DNA of 64,000 nt, taken from NCBI GenBank assembly GCA_037447455.1, contig JBBIGQ010000002.1:255689-319688 (forward strand). Direction: 5' to 3'. How positions within the stretch are numbered: position 1 is the stretch's first letter; each line of letters opens with the position of its first letter. Position numbers and translations under genes: made by a program. This document shows, piece by piece, positions 36,665 through 45,711 of this stretch. Under the pieces are notes generated by a model, which was given only the letters and a program-made list of their open reading frames with translations, searched no databases and was not told where the DNA came from. The stretch comes from BPGX01 sp037447455. Lineage in GTDB: Bacteria > Bacteroidota > Bacteroidia > B-17B0 > Aurantibacillaceae.

Positions 36665-38440
36665 TTAATTCAACTGGACTTTCCCTTTTGGAATAGAGTT
36701 AATCAGTTTTTTTGTGTATTCTTTTTGAGGATTGAAATAAATTTGATCAGCGTCACCAATTTCTTCAATAGTGCCTTTGTTCATTACGGCAATTCTATCG
36801 CTCATAAACCTTACAACGCTTAAATCGTGTGAAATAAAGATGTAGGTGAGGTTAAACTTTTTTTTGAGTTCATTGAGAAGATTTAGTATTTGTGCTTGTA
36901 CACTTACATCTAGGGCACTGACACTTTCATCACAAATAATGAATTTGGGTTGGACAGAAAGCGTTCTAGCAATGCATATTCTTTGTCTTTGGCCACCGCT
37001 GAACTCGTGTGGGAAACGATTAAAATGTGATTCTTTTAATCCTACTTTTTTAAGGAGTTCTATGGCTATTTCTTTGCGTTCGGATTTTGACTTTCTAATT
37101 CCAAATACTTCCATAGGTTCTACAATGGCTTCTCCTATGGATATTCTTGGATTAAGTGATGAATACGGGTCTTGAAAAATGATTTGCATTTCTTTTCGGA
37201 GTGTCCTAAAATCTGTTTCTTTCAGACGTAAAATTTCTTCATTTTTGTAAAGAATTTGTCCTTCCTTTGCTTTCACTAATTTCAATATTGTTCTTCCCAA
37301 TGTGGTTTTTCCACAGCCACTTTCTCCGACCAACCCAAGCGTTTCTCCTTCATAAACCTCTAAGTCCACACCATTAACCGCTTTAAACCATTCTTTAGCA
37401 TTACCAAAAACAGATCTGTTAATTGGGAACCATGTGTGAAGGTTTTTTATCTGTAGTAGCTTATCTTTTTCATACATGGTCTTTAAATAATCTGCCCGCT
37501 CTTTTTCGCCCACCACAGCGTGTTTAAGAATGTTTTCAAAAGAGTTGTTTTTTTCAATAATATCACCCGTTTCTGTTACTTCCATAAAATCAGAAATAAC
37601 AGGTAAAATTTTTAATCTTTTATTTAAGGGTGGTCGGCACGCCATCAATCCTTTTGTGTAAGGGTGCTGAGGGTTAGTAAAAATTTCTTCAATGGTGCCT
37701 TTTTCTACAATGCTTCCGTTGAGCATCACTATCACCTTGTCTGCTATTTCTGCAATAACAGATAAATCGTGCGAGATAAAAATAACACTGGTGTTAAACT
37801 CATCGCGAAGTTTTTTTAGTTGTTCCAATATGCCTTTCTGAATGGTTACATCTAATGCTGTAGTGGGTTCGTCGGCTATGAGTAAAGAAGGATTGCAACT
37901 TATGGCCATGGCAATCATCACTCTTTGCTTTTGTCCACCTGAAAGTTCGTGAGGATATTTTTCAAAAGTTTTTTCCGGATTAGGGAGATTAATGATGTTG
38001 AATAATTCAATGGTTTGTTTTTTGGCCTCCTGATAACTCACTTTTTTATGAAGTAAAATCGCTTCGGCTACTTGTTCTCCACACTTCATGACAGGGTTCA
38101 AAGAAGTCATTGGTTCCTGAAAGATCATTCCAATTTCATTGCCTCGTATCTTTCGTATCTCCTCATGAGGGAGAATATTTAAATCAAGGATAGTGTTATC
38201 TTTTTTTCTGAAAAGCATTTGCCCTCCTGATATTTTTCCTGGTGGATTAGGTATCAAGTGCATGATAGAAAGAGCGGTTACTGTTTTTCCTGAACCACTT
38301 TCACCAACAATACCAACAATTTCACCACGCTTAATAGTAAATGACACTTCTTTAACCGCCTGATTAAACACACCGCTTTGATGAAAAATAACATTGAGGT
38401 TGTTCACTTCAAGCAGTGTGTCATCGGGTAATGAGAGCAT
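36665..38440 (-). CDS. Peptide ABC transporter, fused two-domain ATPase
   Basis: A 591-residue protein with two complete NBDs, like a DppD-DppF fusion (GsiA/YejF architecture). NBD1: Walker A GESGSGKT (46-53), signature LSGGQKQRVMIAMAIS, Walker B LLIADEPTTALD. NBD2: GESGCGKT (about 375), FSGGQRQRICIARTLS, IICDESVSALDVS. Walker B of NBD2 uses D-E-S rather than D-E-P. The two oligopeptide-type C-terminal extensions (HPYTKGLMACRP, QKEYTKKLINSIP) are present. The permease genes are not in the window. The peptide-binding lipoprotein at 40.4-42.2 kb is the probable partner. ATG 38440 is used over GTG 38452. Confidence 0.92.
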   Translation of the reverse strand: MLSLPDDTLLEVNNLNVIFHQSGVFNQAVKEVSFTIKRGEIVGIVGESGSGKTVTALSIMHLIPNPPGKISGGQMLFRKKDNTILDLNILPHEEIRKIRGNEIGMIFQEPMTSLNPVMKCGEQVAEAILLHKKVSYQEAKKQTIELFNIINLPNPEKTFEKYPHELSGGQKQRVMIAMAISCNPSLLIADEPTTALDVTIQKGILEQLKKLRDEFNTSVIFISHDLSVIAEIADKVIVMLNGSIVEKGTIEEIFTNPQHPYTKGLMACRPPLNKRLKILPVISDFMEVTETGDIIEKNNSFENILKHAVVGEKERADYLKTMYEKDKLLQIKNLHTWFPINRSVFGNAKEWFKAVNGVDLEVYEGETLGLVGESGCGKTTLGRTILKLVKAKEGQILYKNEEILRLKETDFRTLRKEMQIIFQDPYSSLNPRISIGEAIVEPMEVFGIRKSKSERKEIAIELLKKVGLKESHFNRFPHEFSGGQRQRICIARTLSVQPKFIICDESVSALDVSVQAQILNLLNELKKKFNLTYIFISHDLSVVRFMSDRIAVMNKGTIEEIGDADQIYFNPQKEYTKKLINSIPKGKVQLN

Positions 38441-38522
38441 AAAAAAATTCACTTTGAGTACATCGTTAATAGGTCGCTAAAATGAACCAAGAACATAAAA
38501 AGACTTGCCAAAAGCGATGAAA

Positions 38523-39326
38523 TTATTTCTTCACAAACTCACCCATTTTATTATCATAATTCAGAAAATAACCAGCTTTGGGGAGATTAGAAACATCTAT
38601 TTTACTACCGTACCCTTTTTTCACTATGTTTCCATATTGGTCATAGATTTCGTACATTGTCTCAACGGGCTTATCGTTGGCTACGAATTGAATATCTGTT
38701 TTGGCTTTCATTGGCCCAAAAGATACTTCAGAAATATCTGAAATAACTTCAACAGGTTTTGAAACTCTTGGTTGACCGGTGTAATCCGTTTGTCTTACTC
38801 TTACTGTATTTTTTCCGGAATGTAATTGCAATTTGAATTCATAGTTATTGGTACCGGGTGTACCAACGCCTTCTACTTCGCCTACTTTTACCCATTTGTT
38901 CCAACGATATTGTTCAATAACAAAAGTTAGTTTACCGGTTTCAGATTTTGTAGAAAACTTTAAGAGCCCATCTTTATCAAGCGTCATAGCGATAACTTCA
39001 AAAGTACTTTTTGGTTTCAATACTTCGGGGTTTAGTACTTTTGGTTTGCAATCAGATTTATGTTTTATTTTCACTTCTACTTTATCGCCGATGTTTAATT
39101 TATGTGGTTTAAAGTCAATTTCAAAAGCAGATGAGTTTGATTCATCTGTAGTGATATTACCGTTCACCAATACCTCTGTTACACAAAAACCAACACCACT
39201 GCTGGCAAAGGGATTTTGTACATATAAGTTTTTACCTTGATAATTACCTTCTAATATCAACACACCTTGTTGTGCATAAGACATAGATGCACAAATACTT
39301 AAAATGTACACTAATGATTTTTTCAT
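38523..39326 (-). CDS. Exported protein with a T9SS-like C-terminal segment
   Basis: A 267-residue exported protein (signal peptide to about MSYAQQ). A beta-rich body with Ig/FN3-like strands (YRWNKWVKVGEVEGVGTPGTNNYEFKLQ, a pattern seen in repeated beta-sandwich modules) is followed by YEIYDQYGNIVKKGYGSKIDVSNLPKAGYFLNY, which resembles the second half of a type A T9SS sorting domain (IYDQ..G..v..g....iDvs.Lp.G.Y) but ends GEFVKK and lacks the first FPNP motif. Start 39326 is chosen for a proper signal peptide; 39368 would add a second hydrophobic leader. Confidence 0.65.
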   Translation of the reverse strand: MKKSLVYILSICASMSYAQQGVLILEGNYQGKNLYVQNPFASSGVGFCVTEVLVNGNITTDESNSSAFEIDFKPHKLNIGDKVEVKIKHKSDCKPKVLNPEVLKPKSTFEVIAMTLDKDGLLKFSTKSETGKLTFVIEQYRWNKWVKVGEVEGVGTPGTNNYEFKLQLHSGKNTVRVRQTDYTGQPRVSKPVEVISDISEVSFGPMKAKTDIQFVANDKPVETMYEIYDQYGNIVKKGYGSKIDVSNLPKAGYFLNYDNKMGEFVKK

Positions 39327-39387
39327 TATTAGTAAAATTTTGCTGCAATAATAAAACCTATTTTTCATATTTCCAAAATTTTAAATT

Positions 39388-40167
39388 TTAGACCTGTGTT
39401 TCTGAAATTTCTTTAAAAGATGGATATTCGATTAAGTGTATATTTTCTCCATCAAATTGTGCAAATGTATAGTATTTTATCCAGTCCCCTAAATTTAAAT
39501 ACGCCGATGTATTCATTTTTATAATAAGCGGTAAATGTCTGTGTCCAAATATAAAATAATCTATTTTTTGTTTTTTTAAAACGTCCTGACAGTAAATATA
39601 AAGCCACTCTTTTTCTTTACCCAAAAATTTTTCATCCAGTTGTCCGGTGGCTATCCGACTCCTTTGACTGAAATAGTTAGCGATCCTAAAAGAAAGGTTG
39701 GGATGTAAGCGAGCAAAAGCCCATTGGCAAAAAGGATTGCGAAAAAATTTTTTAATGAACTTATAGTTGTGGTCGTTTGGTCCAAGCCCATCACCATGAG
39801 CTATCATGAATGTTTTGCCATAAAACGACTTGACAATCGGCTGATGATGATGAATGACAACATTTAATTCTTTTGACAAATAATCTTTCATCCACATATC
39901 ATGATTACCTACTACAATTTCAATCGGAATACCACTATCCGTCAACTCTGCTAATTTTCCTAATACTCTTGTAAATCCTTTTGGGACGACGTACTTATAC
40001 TCAAACCAGAAGTCAAAAATGTCTCCTACTAAAAAAATTCGTTCGGCATCTTGTTTAATAGTTTCCAACCACTGACAGATTATTTTTTCTCTTTTCAAGC
40101 TGGATTGAAAATCAGGTACTCCTAAATGAAAGTCCGACGCAAAGTATATTTTTTTTCTATCAGACAT
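39388..40167 (-). CDS. lpxH: UDP-2,3-diacylglucosamine diphosphatase
   Basis: Cleaves UDP-diacylglucosamine to lipid X in lipid A synthesis, at the inner face of the cytoplasmic membrane. The calcineurin-like metal motifs are all visible: DFHLGVP (residues 11-17), GDIFDFWFEY, GNHDMW, HGDGLG and FGHRHLP. A 259-residue length fits LpxH (about 240). The phosphoesterase signature order excludes generic MPP nucleases. The peptide-binding lipoprotein gene upstream shares no spacing link. Confidence 0.85.
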   Translation of the reverse strand: MSDRKKIYFASDFHLGVPDFQSSLKREKIICQWLETIKQDAERIFLVGDIFDFWFEYKYVVPKGFTRVLGKLAELTDSGIPIEIVVGNHDMWMKDYLSKELNVVIHHHQPIVKSFYGKTFMIAHGDGLGPNDHNYKFIKKFFRNPFCQWAFARLHPNLSFRIANYFSQRSRIATGQLDEKFLGKEKEWLYIYCQDVLKKQKIDYFIFGHRHLPLIIKMNTSAYLNLGDWIKYYTFAQFDGENIHLIEYPSFKEISETQV

Positions 40168-40395
40168 TTTATGACATACTTGAATGGGCGAAAGTAGTGA
40201 AAAGTTTTATGAAAACTTGTTGAAAAACCGAATAGGCACTATACATTTACAATGCATACGTCCTATTGCAGTATTATTTATTTTCATGGCTAATAAGTAA
40301 GCACATCTCAATGCTAATAATAGAAAGGCATTCAGAATTTCTTCCTGTATTTTTTCTTAATCTGAGATGCGAACTTTTTCAGGGATCGTAAAAAC
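40168..40395. other. Intergenic gap without a recognised gene
   Basis: This 228-bp stretch between the lpxH start and the peptide-binding lipoprotein stop contains a 7-bp inverted repeat AAGTTTT-atg-AAAACTT at 40203-40219. No TAnnTTTG box or ORF convinced me. Confidence 0.3.
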
Positions 40396-42156
40396 TTATT
40401 TCTTTTTAGACATCGCTTCTTGTGGGATGATGTATGCGGTAGAAAGATCCCAATAATTTATGGCATTAGCGGGAATGTTGCGAATATTGTTTTGTTCCAA
40501 TAAAAAGTTATCATCGTAGAAAATAGGAATAAATGGTGGATCTAAGATAACTTCTCTTTCGGCTAAAGAAAGCATTCTCATACGTTCTTTTTGATCGGTA
40601 ATTTTTTGGCTTGCTTTAAAGATGGAATCAAATTTAGGATTGATGTATCTGAAATTATTAATGTATGTTTTTTCGTCTACAGAAGCGGGTACGTGCTTAC
40701 CATAAAACAAGTCCAAAAAGGATTTGGGGTCCGGATAATCGGCTACCCAGGCAAAGCGAAAGAAATCCGATTTTGAAGAAGCAATATTCTCAATATGTTC
40801 CGGGAATGTGGTAACAACAATATCTATTTTAATTCCTAAATTTTCTTCCAACATTTTTTTCACCACATCTGCCACTAATATATTTCTGTCGCCTCCGCCA
40901 CTGTTAATAGAAAGTGTAATAGCCGGAAATCCTTTACCGTTTGGATAACCGGCTTTGGCTAATAAGTCCTTGGCTTTTTGGGGGTCATAGTTAAATCCGC
41001 CTACAGATTTATAATCGTATCCTTCTTTTTCAAAAATTTCATAATAAGGCACCATGCCGTATTTTGCAGCACTACCTTCACCTTGTATTGTAAAGTTTGC
41101 AATTTTATCTCTATCTATCGCATAATTAAACGCTAAACGTACATCTTTATTTTTAAATATCGGGTTGACCTGAACATTAAATCCAATGTAAAATGTGCTT
41201 AATAAGGGAGAGGATTCAATAGCAAAGTCAGCTTTTCTTTTTCTGGCATCTTCCAGTTTACCCATTACTTCCGGGAAAATTTCTACGGGCACTCTGTATA
41301 TTAGGTCAAGGTTTCCTCTTTTAAATTCAAGTATTTCTGATTTTTTTTCTTTAATAAATGTCCATTTTACGCCGTCTAAGTAAGGCAATGCATTACCGTT
41401 CTCATCTTTATCCCAATAATTGGGATGACGTTTCATTAATATGATTTCACCTTCTTTAATGGTTTCAACATAAAAAGGACCTGTTCCGACACATTTTACT
41501 CGCATATCCTGACCATATTTTTCATACGCCTCTTTGGGAAACACATAACAACCCGGCATGCAGAGTATTTCAATGAATGTGGGGTCTGACTGGTACAATT
41601 CAATAGATAATGTAGAGTCATTTAACACTTTTACGCCGGTGAGATCATTGGATTTTTTTTCAAAATACTCATCAGCGCCAAGCACTCTATTTTTAAAAGT
41701 TATTTTAAATTGATTGTTAGAGGGATCAGCAGTGCATAATTTTTCAAAGCAATATTTAAAATCCTGTGCCGTTACCTCTCTCCCTTTATTTTCAGGGAAA
41801 CAAGGGTCATCATGAAACTTGACACCTTTTCTGAGATGAAAGGTATATGTTTTTAAGTCCTCACTCACTTCCCATTTGTATGCAATGCATGGTTTTACAG
41901 ACAAATCTGCCGCGTTAAATTTCACCAGCCCTTCATAAACCTGAGAAGCAATATGGGAACCATTTACTTCATTAATATGTATCGGAAAAAGTGTGCGGAA
42001 GTTTTCCACTTCGTTGACACGCAAGAAGCCGCCTTTGTATATTCCACCGACCAGTTCTTTTGCTTCCTCTTTGTGAGCGGTTTTACAATTGTAAAAAAAT
42101 CCGGTAATGCTTACTAAGATTAAATAAAAACTAGTTTTAACTTTATTTATCAACAT
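40396..42156 (-). CDS. Peptide ABC transporter substrate-binding lipoprotein
   Basis: A 586-residue SBP_bac_5 (DppA/OppA-like) protein, with signal peptide and likely acylated Cys24 (GFFYNC). The family signature region is LKTYTFHLRKGVKFHDDPCF with the RKGVKFHD motif. The following GPFYVETIKEGEIILMKRHPNYW and IGFNVQVNPIFKNKDVRLAFNYAID are also characteristic. It delivers oligopeptides to a permease of the Dpp/Opp type. It is probably the partner of the fused ATPase at 36.7-38.4 kb. The ATG at 42156 is preferred; a GTG six codons upstream overlaps the TAGATTTG box. Confidence 0.9.
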   Translation of the reverse strand: MLINKVKTSFYLILVSITGFFYNCKTAHKEEAKELVGGIYKGGFLRVNEVENFRTLFPIHINEVNGSHIASQVYEGLVKFNAADLSVKPCIAYKWEVSEDLKTYTFHLRKGVKFHDDPCFPENKGREVTAQDFKYCFEKLCTADPSNNQFKITFKNRVLGADEYFEKKSNDLTGVKVLNDSTLSIELYQSDPTFIEILCMPGCYVFPKEAYEKYGQDMRVKCVGTGPFYVETIKEGEIILMKRHPNYWDKDENGNALPYLDGVKWTFIKEKKSEILEFKRGNLDLIYRVPVEIFPEVMGKLEDARKRKADFAIESSPLLSTFYIGFNVQVNPIFKNKDVRLAFNYAIDRDKIANFTIQGEGSAAKYGMVPYYEIFEKEGYDYKSVGGFNYDPQKAKDLLAKAGYPNGKGFPAITLSINSGGGDRNILVADVVKKMLEENLGIKIDIVVTTFPEHIENIASSKSDFFRFAWVADYPDPKSFLDLFYGKHVPASVDEKTYINNFRYINPKFDSIFKASQKITDQKERMRMLSLAEREVILDPPFIPIFYDDNFLLEQNNIRNIPANAINYWDLSTAYIIPQEAMSKKK

Positions 42157-42173
42157 AATATAATATTTTGCCA

Positions 42174-42181
42174 CAAATCTA
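42174..42181 (-). promoter_or_regulatory. Promoter -7 box of the peptide-binding lipoprotein gene
   Basis: TAGATTTG on the minus strand, 18 bp before the ATG at 42156. It rules out the GTG start at 42172-42174. Confidence 0.55.
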
Positions 42182-42272
42182 ATGATTTTAAACTTAAGCC
42201 TAAAAATTTTTTTGAAAAAAAATGGACTAAATTTGGGTAATCGTAGATAATCAAAGGAAAAACTTATTTTAA

Positions 42273-43214
42273 TTAATCTAATTTTAAGCTGGTGTTACCT
42301 ATTACAAAACCATCGCACACAATATCAATAATATAGGTGCCGGGTACAAAGGGCTCACTGCCTTCACAGTACACTACCACATCCATTGGGGTGTTAGCGT
42401 ATTGAGTGGTTTCTGTACCAGCAAAATATCCCGAAGAAGTTTTATTAAAGGTAAACTTATAAAGGTCACTGTATTCTTTTGCCAATTCTTTACCATCGGG
42501 TGTCATTATACGCACATAAATATCACGCGGGCCGGGTCTAGCAATTTTGTTTTCACCCAATGTAAAACTGACTTTAATTTTGTTTGCTCTTTTAGCACGA
42601 GTTGTCTCGCTTTCTTTTTTACCGCCTTTTTTTATTTGAACCGCTATTGCCTTGATATTAGAACAACTTAAAATAGATCCTTTTTCTATGGTAGATTTTA
42701 ATTCTTCCTGCTTTTTATTCATCTCACTAATCACCGTTTCTTTTTCATCCAATTTTTTTTCAACATGTTTTTTTTCTTCTACCAGCTTTTGATTCAGGAT
42801 ATTTAACGAATCAATCGTTCGTACATATCCCTTCATAATTTCTCTTAAGGTTTCGGTTTCTTTTTTTAATTTAGCGATTATTACTGCATCGTTTTTGTGC
42901 TTTTCAGCTTCTTTCAACAACTCATCAATGTAGGCCTTTTTTTCATCAATTTCTTTTTGTAAATCCGTATTGTCTGTTCTAAGATCTTCGTATTGTTTTT
43001 TCAATTCTTCCAAAGCTGTTTTGACATTGTCTCTTTCTACAATCACTTCTTTTGTAACGATTACTTGCTCATTGGTTTTTTGTTTCTGATTGAACAACAA
43101 TACCAATAAATAGATATTTGTAATCACTAGTATTCCTGAAAAAATGGAAAGAAAAAGGATGATTCTTTTTCTTAAGGTTTCTTTATCATTTTCATTTGTA
43201 TTGGATAGATTCAT
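42273..43214 (-). CDS. Membrane-anchored coiled-coil protein, unknown
   Basis: A 313-residue protein. One membrane helix (IILFLSIFSGILVITNIYLLVLLF, about residues 18-41) is followed by a long coiled coil (about 45-195, heptads rich in Lys/Glu) and a C-terminal globular beta domain (about 200-313) with IKVSFTLGENKIARPGPRDIYVRIMTPDGKEL and VVYCEGSEPFVPGTYIIDIVCDGFVIGNTSLKL. Similar proteins are common in Bacteroidota as unnamed hypotheticals. It is transcribed divergently from the ComF-like gene, with overlapping promoter boxes at 43220-43238. Confidence 0.7.
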   Translation of the reverse strand: MNLSNTNENDKETLRKRIILFLSIFSGILVITNIYLLVLLFNQKQKTNEQVIVTKEVIVERDNVKTALEELKKQYEDLRTDNTDLQKEIDEKKAYIDELLKEAEKHKNDAVIIAKLKKETETLREIMKGYVRTIDSLNILNQKLVEEKKHVEKKLDEKETVISEMNKKQEELKSTIEKGSILSCSNIKAIAVQIKKGGKKESETTRAKRANKIKVSFTLGENKIARPGPRDIYVRIMTPDGKELAKEYSDLYKFTFNKTSSGYFAGTETTQYANTPMDVVVYCEGSEPFVPGTYIIDIVCDGFVIGNTSLKLD

Positions 43215-43238
43215 TTGTTTATTTTTGCTGCAAAAGTA
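43195..43238. promoter_or_regulatory. Interlocked divergent promoter
   Basis: TATTTTTG on the plus strand (43220-43227) and TACTTTTG on the minus strand (43231-43238) face each other across only three bases, GC-rich CTG. A TTTG at 43195-43198 gives the plus-strand box a -33 element with a 21-bp spacer. The two initiation sites should lie within each other's box, so only one polymerase can start at a time. Confidence 0.55.
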
Positions 43239-43252
43239 ATAAAAATTGTTTC

Positions 43253-43990
43253 ATGCCATTTTCTTTAATTGGTAAATACATGTTGATAAACAGTACGGAC
43301 TTATTTTATGATTTTATCGGACTCATTTTTCCAAAAGTATGTGTGGCCTGCAACAAGACATTATTAAAACATGAAGAATGGATGTGTTATTGGTGCAGAA
43401 ATTGCTTGCCAAGAGCGTATTTTCATAAAAATATTGAAACTTCCTTAATCCGGAAAACCTTGTATGGACGAGTACCCGTGGTTGGTTCAGCGGCTTATTA
43501 TTTATTTTCAAAAAAAAGCGGTGTTCAAAACGTTCTGCATTTTATCAAATATAAAAACGGGAAGGCATTGGCACAGCAAATTGGTCAATGGATGGCAAAA
43601 GAATTAATGGAGGTGGATTGGTTTAAAGAGATAGATGTTTTAGTGCCTGTCCCTTTACACCCTCAAAAGCAATTAGAACGCGGATATAACCAAAGTGAAG
43701 AGTATTGTTATGGTATTACGAAAAGTACCCAAGTTCCTGTTATACAACTATTGAAGAAAAACATTTATACCACTACTCAAACTAAAAAGAAAAAACACGA
43801 GCGTTGGGAAAATGTGAAGGATAACTTTGATGTTGTGATGGATATAAACCATTTCAAACACCTTGCTTTGGTAGACGACGTGATGACGACAGGCGCTACC
43901 TTTGAATCTGCTTATTCCGCTTTATCCAAAACAGGATACAATGGGAAAATCAGCATCATTACCATGGCTGTTGCTACTCATTTGGTTTAG
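43253..43990 (+). CDS. ComF family phosphoribosyltransferase-like protein
   Basis: A 245-residue ComF-type protein. The N-terminal zinc finger is visible: CVACNKTLLKHEEWMCYWCRNCLP (CxxC ... CxxC, about residues 27-50), followed by the double-stranded spacer and the C-terminal PRTase-like domain with VLVPVPLHPQKQLERGYNQSEEY and the phosphate loop LALVDDVMTTGATFESAY. ComF is needed for competence in some bacteria, whereas in others its role is unknown. Start choices are ATG 43253 or 43280; I take the longer. Divergent from the coiled-coil gene. Confidence 0.85.
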   Translation: MPFSLIGKYMLINSTDLFYDFIGLIFPKVCVACNKTLLKHEEWMCYWCRNCLPRAYFHKNIETSLIRKTLYGRVPVVGSAAYYLFSKKSGVQNVLHFIKYKNGKALAQQIGQWMAKELMEVDWFKEIDVLVPVPLHPQKQLERGYNQSEEYCYGITKSTQVPVIQLLKKNIYTTTQTKKKKHERWENVKDNFDVVMDINHFKHLALVDDVMTTGATFESAYSALSKTGYNGKISIITMAVATHLV

Positions 43991-45711
43991 TGTACTTCTT
44001 CTAATTGTGTTTCATAAATTTCTTTGTAAATGCCCTCTTTTTCAATCAATTGCTGGTGTGTGCCATGGTCTTCAATTTTACCATGATGCATTACAACAAT
44101 TTGATCAGCCATTTGAATGGTAGACAAGCGATGGGCTATAATAATGGTGGTTCGGTTGACTAAAATTTTTTTCAAAGCCGATTGTAGTAACTGTTCTGTT
44201 TGAGAATCCATCATAGAAGTGGCTTCGTCTAAAATAAAAATCTCGGGGCGATGAATGTAAGCCCGTAAAAAGGTAATTAATTGTTTTTGTCCTGAAGATA
44301 AATTCACGGCTCTTTCCTGAACAATATAATCATAACCATGCTCTAAATGCACAATGTATTCGTGTATTCCAATTTCTTTTGCCGCATTTTCTACTAAATC
44401 TTTTGAGATGGTCGTGTTAAACATTCTCGCATTGTTTAAAATGGTATCATTAAATAAATGTGGATCTTGTAAAACTACAGCGATTTTATTTCTTAAAGAG
44501 GAAAGGGTATATTCCTGAACAGGCGTGTTGTCAATAAGTATTTCGCCTTTTTTGATATCGTAAAGTCGGGTTATTAAATTAATGAGTGTGGATTTTCCTG
44601 AACCAGTATGCCCTACAATTGCTGTAACTTTTTTTGCGGGAATAAGTAAATTAATGTCTGATAACACTTCTACTTTTTTATCCTGATAATAAAAACTAAC
44701 ACCTTTGAATTCTATTCCTTGATAAAGATGTTGAAACACTTTTTTACCATTGTTTTCCTGAATAATTTGCTCGTCCAAAAGTTGATATACTCTCTCTGCC
44801 GCTACCAGCCCCATTTGAAAGGTGTTTAATTGATCGGCCAGCATTCTCAATGGACGAAACAACATTTGTGTCATCATGATAAAAAACGTGATGTCTCCTA
44901 AAGCAACATTGGGCAATACAGAAGATGTATAAATCAAAAACGCGATGGCAATACTGGAAAATAATTCCAAAACAGGGAAAAAAATAGAATAATACCAAAT
45001 GGATTGAATATGGGCATTACGATGTTGTTGGTTGAGTTGTTTAAATTTTTCAAATTCTTGTTTTTCTGCGTTGAATTGCTGAATGATGGACATGCCCATT
45101 AAATGCTCCTGAATAAAGCGGTTCAGATGTGCAATAGCGTTTCTAACCTGCGTAAATGATTTTTGAACAGCATTTTTAAAGAGCCACACAGCAAACAGAA
45201 GCAAGGGTAAAACAGATAATACAGACAGTGTAAGTTTTATATTAATATACAGCATCGTTGTGATAAAAACGAGAATAGTTAAAACACTTCCTAAAATAGT
45301 GGTAAATCCTTCAGAGAAAATTTCATTCATGGCTTCCATATCCGATACTACTCTTGTAACAATGGTGCCAACCGGGGTTTTATCAAAATATGAAACGGGT
45401 AGATGTAACACATGACGAAAAAGTTGTTTTCGTGTTTTCAGCACCAATTTTTGACCTAAAATAACGGATATAACGCTATTACCGTATTGAAACAGGGCTT
45501 CAACGAATAAGAGCAGTATTAAGGACATACCGAAATAAATTAATTGTTGTGTATCTGTTTGTTCTATACGGTTCAGCAGGCGATTGACCATAATTGGACG
45601 GAGGATAGATACAGATGAGATGAGAAAGGTTAATAGAATGGATGAATAAAACCACTTTGGATAACTCTGTAATTCTGATACTATTTTTAAAATGATATTT
45701 CTTTTTTTCAT
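43987..45711 (-). CDS. ABC exporter, MsbA-like (fused TMD-NBD)
   Basis: A 574-residue half transporter that works as a homodimer. Residues about 1-320 carry six membrane helices (ABC_membrane); the NBD has Walker A VGHTGSGKSTL, Q-loop VVLQDPHLF, signature LSSGQKQLITFLRAYI, Walker B IFILDEATSMMD and H-loop IIAHRLSTI. The signature LSSGQ is slightly unlike the usual LSGGQ. Such proteins export lipids such as lipid A core (MsbA) or drugs; the substrate is open. It is coupled to truA by an ATGA overlap at 45708-45711 and is the last gene of the operon. Confidence 0.9.
   Translation of the reverse strand: MKKRNIILKIVSELQSYPKWFYSSILLTFLISSVSILRPIMVNRLLNRIEQTDTQQLIYFGMSLILLLFVEALFQYGNSVISVILGQKLVLKTRKQLFRHVLHLPVSYFDKTPVGTIVTRVVSDMEAMNEIFSEGFTTILGSVLTILVFITTMLYINIKLTLSVLSVLPLLLFAVWLFKNAVQKSFTQVRNAIAHLNRFIQEHLMGMSIIQQFNAEKQEFEKFKQLNQQHRNAHIQSIWYYSIFFPVLELFSSIAIAFLIYTSSVLPNVALGDITFFIMMTQMLFRPLRMLADQLNTFQMGLVAAERVYQLLDEQIIQENNGKKVFQHLYQGIEFKGVSFYYQDKKVEVLSDINLLIPAKKVTAIVGHTGSGKSTLINLITRLYDIKKGEILIDNTPVQEYTLSSLRNKIAVVLQDPHLFNDTILNNARMFNTTISKDLVENAAKEIGIHEYIVHLEHGYDYIVQERAVNLSSGQKQLITFLRAYIHRPEIFILDEATSMMDSQTEQLLQSALKKILVNRTTIIIAHRLSTIQMADQIVVMHHGKIEDHGTHQQLIEKEGIYKEIYETQLEEVH

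Noticed and set aside
38848..39240. A 130-codon open frame on the plus strand opposite the exported T9SS-like protein gene
   Set aside because: Ser/Thr/Phe-rich translation typical of an antisense shadow; no start context and no family resemblance.
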